From NCBI GenBank assembly GCA_964542765.1, contig CAZIVO010000077.1:1-17593 (forward strand): 17,593 nucleotides of DNA. The letters are read 5' to 3'. The translations under genes were made by a program, and so were the position numbers. How positions within the stretch are numbered: the stretch's first letter is position 1; every line of letters starts with the position of its first letter. This stretch comes from CAZIVO01 sp964542765 (GTDB taxonomy: Bacteria; Planctomycetota; UBA1135; UBA2386). Positions 5,758 to 14,055 of the stretch are shown piece after piece. The notes beneath the pieces are model-generated. The model was given only the letters and a program-made list of their open reading frames with translations. It had not been told where the DNA came from and searched no databases.

Positions 5758-8550
5758 TTGAAGATCAACGATCGCTCGGTCTATCTCGGCCCAAACCTCT
5801 ACGCTAATTTTCGCGTCATCCGCCTCACCCTCGACCTGGAGGATCTCGAGGAATGGCCATCGGGCCGACTCGGCACCAGCTTCTCCGATGGATTGCTCGA
5901 AGCCCTTCCCGGACTGCTCGAGCACGGCTGCTCCTATCGCGAACCTGGAGGCTTTGCGCGACGCCTGAGAGAAGGCGACGGAACCTGGATGGGACATATC
6001 CTCGAACACGCCGCCATCGAACTGCAGAACCTTGCCGGGGCCGACGTCACCTTCGGTCGCACGCGCTCGACAAAAGACCCCGGGACCTACAACGTCGTCT
6101 ACGAATACGAGCAGGAAGAAGTCGGCCTGGAAGCAGGCAGGCTCGCGATCACCCTTCTCCATTCCCTTCTGCCCGAAGAACTCCAACCTGCGCGCTCCGT
6201 CCCCGCAGACTTCACCTGGGATGAGGCGCGGGACGAATTCATCCGCTTCGCACAACGGCGAGCTTTCGGCCCGAGCACGGCATCCCTGGTCAAGGCCGCC
6301 GAGCAACGCGACATTCCCTGGATCCGGCTCAACCGCTACAGCCTCGTGCAATTAGGCCATGGCTGTCATCGCAAACGCATCCAGGCGACCATCACCAGCG
6401 AGACGCACCATATCGCGGTCGAGATCGCATCCGACAAGGAGGAAACCAATCGCATTCTTGGCGACCTCGGCCTGCCCGTCGCCATGCAACACCTCGTCCA
6501 TGATGAAGACGAGGCCGCCAAGGCCGCCGAACGCATCGGCTTCCCGGTCGTGGTCAAACCACTGAACGCCAACCATGGCAGAGGCGTATCGATCGGCATT
6601 CAAAATGCGGAACAATCGCGCATCGCCTTTCAGCACGCCCGCAAACGCGGCAGGGCCATCCTGGTAGAGAGCCACATCCAGGGCCTGGACCATCGCCTCC
6701 TTGTCGTCAATGGAATCCTCATCGCCGCCGCCCAACGAGTCCCCGGCCACGTGGTCGGTGACGGCGCTTCGACCGTCGAGGAACTGGTCGATTTGATCAA
6801 TCAGGACCCCAGACGCGGCATCGGACACGAAAAGGTTCTGACCAAGCTGGAATTCGACTACCAGGCAGAGCGACTCCTGTCCCAACTCGGCTATGACCGC
6901 AAGAGCATTCCTGCCAAGGATGAGCTCGTCTACCTGCGATCGACCGGGAATCTCTCGACCGGAGGAACAGCTCGGGACGTGACCGACATCATTCATCCCG
7001 ACAATATCGAGATGGCACAGCGAGCCGCTCGCGCCATCGGCCTCGATGTCGCGGGTGTGGACTTCCTGACGACGGACATCTCACAGTCATGGAAGGAGAC
7101 ACGAGGGGCCATCTGCGAGGTCAATGCAGCTCCAGGATTCCGCATGCACGTTGCCCCGAGTGACGGACTCCCCCGAGATGCGGCGGGACCTGTCATGGAC
7201 ATGCTGTTCCCGCCGAACTCGCCTTCGCGGATCCCTATCACCGCGATCACTGGCACCAATGGCAAGACCACAACCTCGCGCATGGTCGCACACATCTTCA
7301 AGATGGCCAGCCACAAGGTCGGTCTGGCAACCACGGACGGGGTATACATCGATGGGCATCTGAGCGTGGAAGGAGACATGACAGGCCCGGTCGCCGCGCG
7401 GATCATCCTCCGCGATCCGGTCATCGATGTGGCCGTGCTCGAGACCGCGCGCGGCGGGCTATTGCGCCGAGGAATGGGCTACAGCCACTGCGATGTAGGA
7501 GCATGCCTGAACGTCTCCGCCGACCACCTCGGCCTCAAGGGTGTCGACACGGTGGAGCAACTCGCCAAGGTCAAGCGCATCGTGATCGAAGCAGCGCGCG
7601 GCACAGCCGTCCTCAATGCGGATGATCCGAACTGTCTCAAGATGGCAGCCTACGCACAAGCAGAGGTCCTGTGTTACGTGACCATGAACCCGGCTCACCC
7701 CCTGGTGAAAGAGCACATCAAATCCGGCGGACGAGCCGTCGTCCTCGAGCAGGGGATCACCGGCCACATGATCACCATCTATGACAGTGGTGCCCACATC
7801 CCGCTGCTATGGTCCCATCAAATCCCGGCGACACTCGACGGCAAGGCGATCCACAACGTACAAAATGCCATGTTCGCGGCTGCGGTGGCCTTCAGTATGA
7901 AGGTCTCCCTCGAAGACGTCCGCCAGGGCCTGCTGACCTTCGACACCACCTACTTCCAGGTGCCGGGTCGCATGAACATTTTCACCGAACATCCCTTCGA
8001 CGTGATCCTCGACTACGGCCACAACCCGGCAGCCATCGATGCCATGGTTCAGCTCGTGCAGAGGATGGACCCTTCGGGCCGCAAACTACTCGTCCTGGCC
8101 GCCCCTGGCGATCGCCGCGATGAGGACATCAAGGAAATCGGACGGATTTGCGCAGGCAATTTCGACCACTACATCTGCCGTCGAGACGACTCGTTGCGAG
8201 GTCGCGCAGCCGACGAGGTGCCGGCACTCTTGCGAGCCGCACTCCTCGAACACGGCGTGCCCGAGGAGCAGATCGAGATCATCGAGGACGAGGCAGAAGC
8301 CGTCGATGCCGTGCTCGCCAAGGCGCAAACAGACGATCTCGCCTTGATCTTCGGCGACCGGATCGCTCGATGCTGGGAGCAGATCACCGAGTTCCATTGC
8401 GATACCGAGATCCCCAGAGGCGATAGCACCACCCGGACAGATCCCCCGGAAACCTCCCTTGCCCCCGATCTCGACCTGCACAATCAATCCCTGGTCCATG
8501 ACGACAGGGGTGTCCACCTGGCTCGCCAGGATGACGAGGAAAGCGACTGA
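5758..8550 (+). CDS. cphA: Cyanophycin synthetase
   Basis: This cytoplasmic enzyme builds cyanophycin, a poly-Asp backbone with Arg side chains, using ATP. I chose the TTG start at 5758 because it gives the usual short lead to a GPN motif (11-13) and has AGGTGA just upstream, though only three bases away. The 930 residues show the three-part layout. The N-domain (about 1-160) has HILEH at 80-84, matching the HxxEH site proposed to cut polymer into primers. An ATP-grasp domain (about 220-485) has VVVKPLNANHGRGV at 264-277, RSTGNLSTGGTARD at 394-407 and CEVNAAPGFRMH at 453-464. The Mur-ligase half has P-loop GTNGKTTT at 499-506, ETARGGLLRRG at 562-572, LNADDPN at 619-625 and DYGHNPAA at 752-759. 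A tail after about 880 is acidic and low-complexity. The call is firm. Confidence 0.96.
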   Translation: MKINDRSVYLGPNLYANFRVIRLTLDLEDLEEWPSGRLGTSFSDGLLEALPGLLEHGCSYREPGGFARRLREGDGTWMGHILEHAAIELQNLAGADVTFGRTRSTKDPGTYNVVYEYEQEEVGLEAGRLAITLLHSLLPEELQPARSVPADFTWDEARDEFIRFAQRRAFGPSTASLVKAAEQRDIPWIRLNRYSLVQLGHGCHRKRIQATITSETHHIAVEIASDKEETNRILGDLGLPVAMQHLVHDEDEAAKAAERIGFPVVVKPLNANHGRGVSIGIQNAEQSRIAFQHARKRGRAILVESHIQGLDHRLLVVNGILIAAAQRVPGHVVGDGASTVEELVDLINQDPRRGIGHEKVLTKLEFDYQAERLLSQLGYDRKSIPAKDELVYLRSTGNLSTGGTARDVTDIIHPDNIEMAQRAARAIGLDVAGVDFLTTDISQSWKETRGAICEVNAAPGFRMHVAPSDGLPRDAAGPVMDMLFPPNSPSRIPITAITGTNGKTTTSRMVAHIFKMASHKVGLATTDGVYIDGHLSVEGDMTGPVAARIILRDPVIDVAVLETARGGLLRRGMGYSHCDVGACLNVSADHLGLKGVDTVEQLAKVKRIVIEAARGTAVLNADDPNCLKMAAYAQAEVLCYVTMNPAHPLVKEHIKSGGRAVVLEQGITGHMITIYDSGAHIPLLWSHQIPATLDGKAIHNVQNAMFAAAVAFSMKVSLEDVRQGLLTFDTTYFQVPGRMNIFTEHPFDVILDYGHNPAAIDAMVQLVQRMDPSGRKLLVLAAPGDRRDEDIKEIGRICAGNFDHYICRRDDSLRGRAADEVPALLRAALLEHGVPEEQIEIIEDEAEAVDAVLAKAQTDDLALIFGDRIARCWEQITEFHCDTEIPRGDSTTRTDPPETSLAPDLDLHNQSLVHDDRGVHLARQDDEESD

Positions 8551-8620
8551 TCCCCGGCATGCGACAGCCCCGCCATACCATCATCAGGTTCACCCACACC
8601 GACACCAATTGACCTGAGTC

Positions 8621-10336
8621 ATGGAACTTCGTGATTCGCGCAGATTGACCGGACCCAACCTCATCTGGGATCGCATGGGCGCTGTCATCGAGGTCGGCCT
8701 CGACCCATGCGAAGCCGAGCGGATGATCGAACTCTGGCAAGGCCATGCCCGCTCGATCCTCTCGGCGGTCGGATGGGGTCTACAACAGACATCCGTGAGA
8801 ACATTCCCGGGTGGCGCCTTCATGGCGATGAGCGCTCCTGCTGACTCGCTCTATGCCGCCTGCGAGGTCAACGAGTGGGCATGGAAGGCAGCCGTCGCGG
8901 AGTTCAACGACGATGACTCCATGGCCATCGGCAAGGGTGCCCATCACCTCATGGAGGAAATCGAGAAGGAATCCAGCGCCGAACTGCTCGCATTGCAAGA
9001 CCACGCAATGTCGCAAAATCTCTCCTTCCTTGCCGACGACGAACTTGTCACCATCGGTCTCGGCATTGGTTCGCGCAGCTGGCCCGTCGACGAATTACCG
9101 ACCCCTGGCTCCATCGATTGGAGTGAGTTGCACGACATCCCCATCGTCCTCGTCACCGGAACCAATGGAAAATCAACGACGGTCCGATTGCTGGCGGAGA
9201 TGGCCAGACATGCCGGCATGACCGCCGGCCTCTCCTCGACTGACTGGGTCCGGGTCGGCGGCAGTATTCTCGACACCGGCGACTACTCGGGGCCCGAGGG
9301 TGCCCGACGCGCCCTTCGTGACCGGCGCACAGAAGTCGCCTTCCTGGAAACTGCCCGGGGCGGGCTCCTGCGACGAGGCCTCTCCGTCCCCCGCGCTTCG
9401 GCCGCCATCGTCCTGAACGTTGATGATGACCACCTCGGCGAAGCTGGCGTCCATGATCTCCGCACGCTGGCACAGACGAAGTTGCTGGTGAGCCGAGCCC
9501 TTTCCGATGGCCCCCTGATCTTGAATGCGGATGACCCTGAACTGCGGGCCTTGGCGCAAAGCGGACATCTCGACACCACCCGGAAACTTCCCGCCATCTC
9601 CTGGTTCGGGCTCGATCCTCGACAAGAACAACTCCGTGCCTTCCTGGACGGCGATGAACTGGTAGTCCGGGAAGATGGACAGGAAAAAGCCGTCTGCAAG
9701 TTGAGTGAAGCTGCCATCACGCTCGGTGGTGCCGCCCGCTACAACATCAGCAACTGCCTGGCCGCCATCTCCGCTGCACTCGCGATCAAACTGCCAATCG
9801 AGGCAATCGCAGCGGGACTGCAAACCTTCGAGAGCACTCCCGAAGACAATCCCGGTCGCGGCAATCTCTTCGAACTTGGCGGCGTGACGGCCTTCGCTGA
9901 CTTCGCTCACAATCCTCACGGAATGCGCGCGCTCATGGAGATGGCCAGTTCCCTGCCCGCGAAACGCCGCCTCGTGCTGCTCGGACAAGCTGGCGACCGC
10001 ACCGATGATTCGGTGCGTCAGATGGTGCAGATCGTCTGGGGCACACGCCCGGACCGGATCATCGTCAAGGAAATGGATAGATATCTGCGCGGACGTGAGA
10101 AAGGAGCCATGGCCACACTCATCGAACAGCAACTCGAAATCGCCGGTGCTCCGCCCAAGATCTACTCTCGTTGCGAGTCAGAGATCGAAGCGGTGAAAGA
10201 AGCGCTGAGTTGGGCCCAACCGGGTGACCTGTTGCTGCTGCTCTTGCATGCCGAGCGGGAAGCCACCCTGGAACTTCTCGCCGACCTCAGTCATCGCGAC
10301 TGGAAGCCCGGCGAACCGATCACGCCGTCGTCGTGA
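8621..10336 (+). CDS. CphA-like Mur ligase lacking the ATP-grasp domain
   Basis: This 571-residue protein begins 70 nt after cphA. It has an N-terminal RRLTGPNL (7-14) like the CphA start, a short region of its own (about 15-160), then a Mur-ligase core clearly related to the second half of CphA: P-loop VTGTNGKSTT at 178-187, ETARGGLLRRGL at 243-254, LNVDDDHLG at 265-273, LNADDPE at 301-307, DFAHNPHG at 427-434 and GQAGDRTDD at 455-463. No ATP-grasp motifs are present, so it cannot be a full cyanophycin synthetase or a CphA2-type enzyme. The catalytic residues look intact, so it is probably an active ATP-dependent amide ligase. A role in adding an amino acid to cyanophycin or its dipeptides is inferred only from context. 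Such paralogues next to cphA have, as far as I recall, been annotated just as Mur ligase family proteins. Confidence 0.85.
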   Translation: MELRDSRRLTGPNLIWDRMGAVIEVGLDPCEAERMIELWQGHARSILSAVGWGLQQTSVRTFPGGAFMAMSAPADSLYAACEVNEWAWKAAVAEFNDDDSMAIGKGAHHLMEEIEKESSAELLALQDHAMSQNLSFLADDELVTIGLGIGSRSWPVDELPTPGSIDWSELHDIPIVLVTGTNGKSTTVRLLAEMARHAGMTAGLSSTDWVRVGGSILDTGDYSGPEGARRALRDRRTEVAFLETARGGLLRRGLSVPRASAAIVLNVDDDHLGEAGVHDLRTLAQTKLLVSRALSDGPLILNADDPELRALAQSGHLDTTRKLPAISWFGLDPRQEQLRAFLDGDELVVREDGQEKAVCKLSEAAITLGGAARYNISNCLAAISAALAIKLPIEAIAAGLQTFESTPEDNPGRGNLFELGGVTAFADFAHNPHGMRALMEMASSLPAKRRLVLLGQAGDRTDDSVRQMVQIVWGTRPDRIIVKEMDRYLRGREKGAMATLIEQQLEIAGAPPKIYSRCESEIEAVKEALSWAQPGDLLLLLLHAEREATLELLADLSHRDWKPGEPITPSS

Positions 10337-10340
10337 CGGC
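10324..10340 (+). other. Stem-loop overlapping the stop of the CphA-like Mur ligase gene
   Basis: GCCGTC / GACGGC forms a 6-bp perfect stem with a 5-nt loop across the TGA at 10334-10336. Only a short interrupted T-run (ACTTTTCC) follows some 12 nt later, so termination here would be weak. It sits between convergent genes. Confidence 0.35.
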
Positions 10341-10345
10341 CTTCG

Positions 10346-10385
10346 TCCGCTACTTTTCCAGCAGCTCCGCTACCTTTCCAGCAGC
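10346..10385. repeat. 20-bp tandem duplication across a stop codon
   Basis: Two adjacent 20-bp units (10346-10365 and 10366-10385) match at 19 of 20 positions, differing by T/C at the eighth base. The second unit contains the last four codons and TAG stop of the minus-strand gene ending at 10370. The first unit repeats that end just outside the gene. It looks like a recent local duplication. Confidence 0.85.
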
Positions 10386-11665
10386 AAGGTGATTCCCGAC
10401 GTCATGGTCACCCCCTGGGGAGCCAGATTGTCGAGGAACACTGCCTGACCATGAACCTTCAGTCCGTAGAGGGCGGTCACGGCAGGTAATACTGCCAAGG
10501 GAACGCTCCGACGTCCGCTGCTATCGAGGGTCACCGGCAAGACGGTGTCGGGGATCACATGTGCCCAGCCACCCGCAAAGGCAACCTTGCCATCGGGAAA
10601 CGATGTTCGTGAAAAGGCCAAGATACCCGACGTCGAGGGCTTTCCGTCCCAGAGGCAGATCTCGATCAGATTCCGACCGAGAACGGGAACCGTGGGTGAT
10701 CCAATCCCGGGGACACCCCAGAAACTCCCCAGTCCCGAGCCGAAACACCAGACACCCGGAAGGGCCTGTGGGCCACCGGATGGCATGGTGCCACTGCTCT
10801 GCCACACGACCTCGGCCTCGCCCTCGGCGATCGCCGTCAGGCTCAGTCCATCGGGTCCGACCGCAAGAGCCTCGCCCTGGCCCTGGATGGCCCAGATCGA
10901 ACCACATTTGGCCTGACCAAGAGCCTGGCTCATGGACGTACCGAACGGCCGCGAGAAGACGAAGATATCCGAGTAATTACGGGTATAGATCCAGCGACCA
11001 TCGGGCGAGATGTCCGCTGCAGTTTGTGGAGCGATGATATTCGAGAACTTGCCAACGAGGACCAAGGTCTTTCGCTGGCTGACATCGAGAGGAAGCGGAT
11101 ACCGGTAAACGTGTGTGAGCGCGTTCTTTTCCTTGGTGACGAGATAGGGAGCACCATCGAGAGGATCGACGAACATCGCCTCGGCATCGTGCGGGGTGCC
11201 CGGATACTGGACCGGGAACACTGCTGCGCCAAGCAAGGTCTGCACCCCGCCCGGTTGTGCCGGAACGGTTGGCTCGGGTACACGAATGATCGCCGCATCC
11301 GTCCGATTGTTACTGTTGTCCCCGGTGTCAGCGATGTAGAGATAGCTCCGGCCCGGGACTGGACCGGGTCCGATCGCCATGTCTTCCCAGTCCTTGTTGA
11401 CCACTCCGGCGATCAGATACTGCTGGGCGAGACTACCATCGCCTCGCAACGCGACCACGTATGCGCCCTTGTTGGCATCATCGTGCGCCCAGATCACTCC
11501 TTCGTTGTGTCGGCTGAGCGCGATGCCTGAAATCTCGGTCATCGTGCCCTTGGGCTTCAACCCCTTGACCACGCGCCCTTTCGACTTGAACGGCACATAC
11601 GTGATGCACTGAGCCGAAAGCGGCAGGGCCAACACCAATATCAGAAAGAAGAAGGAGCGGATCAC
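10370..11665 (-). CDS. Secreted propeller-like protein of unknown function
   Basis: The frame is open from 11740, but I place the start at the GTG at 11665 because it begins a signal peptide (VIRSFFFLILVLALPLSAQC) with cleavage likely after the Ser-Ala. The other start would put some 25 Ala/Arg-rich residues before it. No strong ribosome site is visible. The mature protein has repeated beta-rich segments with Asp/Asn-Gly turns (such as WAHDDANKG, YIADTGDNSNNRTD and DISPDGRWIYTR), suggesting a beta-propeller, possibly of the phytase-esterase-like kind. The last 110 or so residues form a separate beta module, starting near GVPGIGSPTVPVLG, of a type I associate with planctomycete extracellular proteins. 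No catalytic residues can be assigned. It lies about 125 nt downstream of apbE on the same strand and converges on the CphA-like gene. Confidence 0.65.
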   Translation of the reverse strand: MIRSFFFLILVLALPLSAQCITYVPFKSKGRVVKGLKPKGTMTEISGIALSRHNEGVIWAHDDANKGAYVVALRGDGSLAQQYLIAGVVNKDWEDMAIGPGPVPGRSYLYIADTGDNSNNRTDAAIIRVPEPTVPAQPGGVQTLLGAAVFPVQYPGTPHDAEAMFVDPLDGAPYLVTKEKNALTHVYRYPLPLDVSQRKTLVLVGKFSNIIAPQTAADISPDGRWIYTRNYSDIFVFSRPFGTSMSQALGQAKCGSIWAIQGQGEALAVGPDGLSLTAIAEGEAEVVWQSSGTMPSGGPQALPGVWCFGSGLGSFWGVPGIGSPTVPVLGRNLIEICLWDGKPSTSGILAFSRTSFPDGKVAFAGGWAHVIPDTVLPVTLDSSGRRSVPLAVLPAVTALYGLKVHGQAVFLDNLAPQGVTMTSGITLLLER

Positions 11666-11789
11666 TGATGAAAGTGTAGCAGATCCAAGGATTGCCGCTG
11701 CGGACGGAACCCGGGCAAGGCGGTGAGCAACCCATGGCACCGAGCAACCGACATGGGACCGGCCTGCAGCCTGTCACCGAGAATCCAAG

Positions 11790-12797
11790 CTAATGCCAAC
11801 GCAACTCATGGGTCAGCCACTTGTCTTCTTCACCACGCAAGATGAAGAAGACTCGCAAGTCCTCCCCGGAAAAAGCATCCAAAACGGACGCGGCCTGATC
11901 AGGGGCAATGACCATCAGCGCGGTGGCAAGGGCGTCGGCGAGGGCGCAGTTCGACGCGCGAACAGAGACACTGACAATCGCACTCTCCGCATTCTTACCC
12001 GTACGCGGATCGAGAATGTGATGAGCTTTCGAGCCACTCGACACGACAACATTCCGGTAGCTTCCGCTGGTGGCAAGGGCGTCGTCGCCGAGCCGGACCT
12101 TCTCAATGATCGGATCGTCACCACCGTCCGACGGCGGTCGTTCGATGCCAATCACCCATGGCGCGCCTCCTGGCTTGGCTCCGTGACAGCGGACCTCGCC
12201 ACCGATCTCCACCATGTAACTGTGGGTCCCCGCCTCCTCGAGAGCCGCCGCCACGCGATCCACGCCATATCCCTTGGCCATGGCACTCAGATCGAGTTGA
12301 ACTCCGGGCGCCTCCTTGTGCAGCCGTCCATCGCTCCCGATCTTCAGCTTGCGCCAGCCAACGCTGGTCATGGCAGCTTCGATCTCGGTATCGGATGGGA
12401 GCCGTCGCTCCTTCATCGGCCCAAAACCATAGAGGTCCACCAGCGGCATGATGGTCGGATCGAAGGCTCCACCCGTGGCTTCAGCAACGGCGAGCGCTCG
12501 AGCCACCAGTTCCGCGAACTCCTTACTGACCACGAAGGGCTCGGCGAGCTGGTGCGCATTGAACCGAGAAATCTCGCTCTGCGGATCGTAGGTGCTGAAG
12601 TTCGCATTGACCGCCTCGAGTTCCTTCTCGACGATCGCACCGAGATCCGCCGAACCGATCCCGACACACTTCACGGTGTAGGTGGTGCCCATGGTCCGGC
12701 CGGAGACGACCACCAAGACCTCGGCTGGAGCCTTGCACCCGGGGAAGCTGACGGCCAGCACCGTCAGCAGCGTCACATGGCTCAAGAATCGGCGCAC
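11790..12797 (-). CDS. apbE: FAD:protein FMN transferase (flavin transferase lipoprotein)
   Basis: This 335-residue ApbE-family enzyme moves FMN from FAD onto a Thr of NqrB and NqrC through a phosphoester bond. It has an N-terminal signal peptide with a plausible lipobox ending at Cys 21 (SFPGC), so it should be a membrane-anchored periplasmic or outer-face lipoprotein. Family motifs are present in order: GRTMGTTYTV near 33-42, STYDPQSEISRFN, GGAFDPTI, DLSAMAKGYGVD, EIGGEVRC, ATSGSY and HHILDPRTGK, the last with the Asp/His residues used for Mg and catalysis. The length is typical. It starts 12 nt after nqrF and is the last gene of the nqr operon, the same position as in the known nqr operons of gammaproteobacteria. 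Confidence 0.94.
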   Translation of the reverse strand: MRRFLSHVTLLTVLAVSFPGCKAPAEVLVVVSGRTMGTTYTVKCVGIGSADLGAIVEKELEAVNANFSTYDPQSEISRFNAHQLAEPFVVSKEFAELVARALAVAEATGGAFDPTIMPLVDLYGFGPMKERRLPSDTEIEAAMTSVGWRKLKIGSDGRLHKEAPGVQLDLSAMAKGYGVDRVAAALEEAGTHSYMVEIGGEVRCHGAKPGGAPWVIGIERPPSDGGDDPIIEKVRLGDDALATSGSYRNVVVSSGSKAHHILDPRTGKNAESAIVSVSVRASNCALADALATALMVIAPDQAASVLDAFSGEDLRVFFILRGEEDKWLTHELRWH

Positions 12798-12809
12798 GAC
12801 GAATCCTGC

Positions 12810-14045
12810 TCAGCCAAAGTCATCGAAGGCGATCTGCTCTTGCTCGACGCCCAGATCAGCGAGCATGTTCTGCACCGCCGACAGCATCATCGGCGGACCG
12901 CACAGGTAGTATTCGATCTCGTCGGGATTCTCGTGCTCACCGAGATACCGATCGTGAACGACCTGATGGATGAATCCCACCGACCCTTCCCAGTTGTCCT
13001 CGGGCAAGGGCTCCGAAAGAGCCACATGGAAGGAGAAGTTCGGGAACTCTCGTTCGATCGCGCGGAAATGATCCTCGTAGAACATCTCGCGCAAGGATCG
13101 GGCGCCGTACCAGTAACTCACCTTGCGACCGGTCTTGAGCGTGTGAAAAAGGTGGAAGATGTGTGACCGGAGCGGCGCCATGCCGGCACCGCCGCCGATA
13201 TAGACCATCTCGGCATCGGTCTCCTTGATGAAAAACTCACCATAGGGACCCGAGATCGTCACCTTGTCACCGGGTTTGAGCCCGAAAGTGTAACTCGAGC
13301 AGAGTCCGGGCGGCACGTCCGGCGTGCGCGGCGGTGGCGAGGCAATCCGGATGTTGAGCATCACCATGTTGCCCTCGGCCGGATGGTTGGCCATCGAGTA
13401 GGCGCGAAAACACTCCTCCTCGTTGTTGGCCACGAAATCCCAGATCTTGAAACGATCCCAGTCGGGGTGGTACTCCTCCTCGACATCGAAACTTCGGTAG
13501 CTCAGGCCCTTGTAAACAGGGACATCGATCTGGATATAGCCGCCCGACTCGAAATCGAGCAACTCGCCCTCGGGAAGCTCGAGGATGAGTTCCTTGATGA
13601 AGGTGGCAACGTTGTGATTGCTGCGGACCGTGCACTCCCACTTCTTGATGCTGAAGACCTCGGCGGGAACCTGGATCTTCATGTCCTGCTTGACCTTGAC
13701 CTGACAGGACAGCCGCCAGTGTTCCTTGGCTTCGCTCCGCGTGATGTGAGTCAGTTCGGTCGACAGGATGTCGCCGCCACCCTCGAAGACCTGACACTTG
13801 CACATGGCACAGGTGCCACCACCGCCGCACGCAGACGGCAGGAAGACGCCTTGGGAGGACAGTACGGAGAGGAGCGTGCCACCAGCATCGACCTCGGGCG
13901 ACTTGCTCTCGTCGCCGTTGATCAGGACCTTGACCTTGCCCTTCTGGACCAGTCGGCTCTCGGCGAACATCAAGACACCGACCAGAGCCAGCATCACCAC
14001 GATCAGCGCCACGACTCCCAAAGCAATGCTGCCAACAATTCCCAT
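12810..14045 (-). CDS. nqrF: Na+-translocating NADH:quinone reductase subunit F
   Basis: This subunit takes electrons from NADH into the sodium pump. Its 411 residues fit the family. One N-terminal membrane helix (about 5-27) anchors it, followed by a 2Fe-2S ferredoxin domain with Cys 73, 79, 82 and 114 (CGGGGTCAMC, then RLSC). The FAD domain has RAYSMAN at 214-220, in place of the common RxYS form. The NADH-binding part has GGGAGMAPLRSH at 284-295 and YLCGPPMM near 378-385. The C-terminus is FDDFG, which is typical of NqrF and differs from related oxygenase reductases. It starts 10 nt after nqrE, with a GGGG ribosome-type stretch in the gap. Confidence 0.96.
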   Translation of the reverse strand: MGIVGSIALGVVALIVVMLALVGVLMFAESRLVQKGKVKVLINGDESKSPEVDAGGTLLSVLSSQGVFLPSACGGGGTCAMCKCQVFEGGGDILSTELTHITRSEAKEHWRLSCQVKVKQDMKIQVPAEVFSIKKWECTVRSNHNVATFIKELILELPEGELLDFESGGYIQIDVPVYKGLSYRSFDVEEEYHPDWDRFKIWDFVANNEEECFRAYSMANHPAEGNMVMLNIRIASPPPRTPDVPPGLCSSYTFGLKPGDKVTISGPYGEFFIKETDAEMVYIGGGAGMAPLRSHIFHLFHTLKTGRKVSYWYGARSLREMFYEDHFRAIEREFPNFSFHVALSEPLPEDNWEGSVGFIHQVVHDRYLGEHENPDEIEYYLCGPPMMLSAVQNMLADLGVEQEQIAFDDFG

Positions 14046-14055
14046 GGTAAACCCC

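Noticed and set aside
8584..8617. TCAGGT/ACCTGA inverted repeat in the 70-bp gap after cphA
   Set aside because: Six bases with a 22-nt spacer is easily chance. No T-run or promoter accompanies it.
8621..10336. CphA2-type synthetase or a peptidoglycan MurC-F ligase
   Set aside because: CphA2 keeps the ATP-grasp domain, which is absent here. The ETARGGLLRRG signature and context fit the CphA lineage rather than cell-wall Mur enzymes.
11725..11760. Imperfect direct repeat (GAGCAACC units) with CCCATG/CATGGG dyad upstream of the propeller-like gene
   Set aside because: It is short, with indels between copies, in GC-rich DNA; too weak to call an operator or mobile-element trace.
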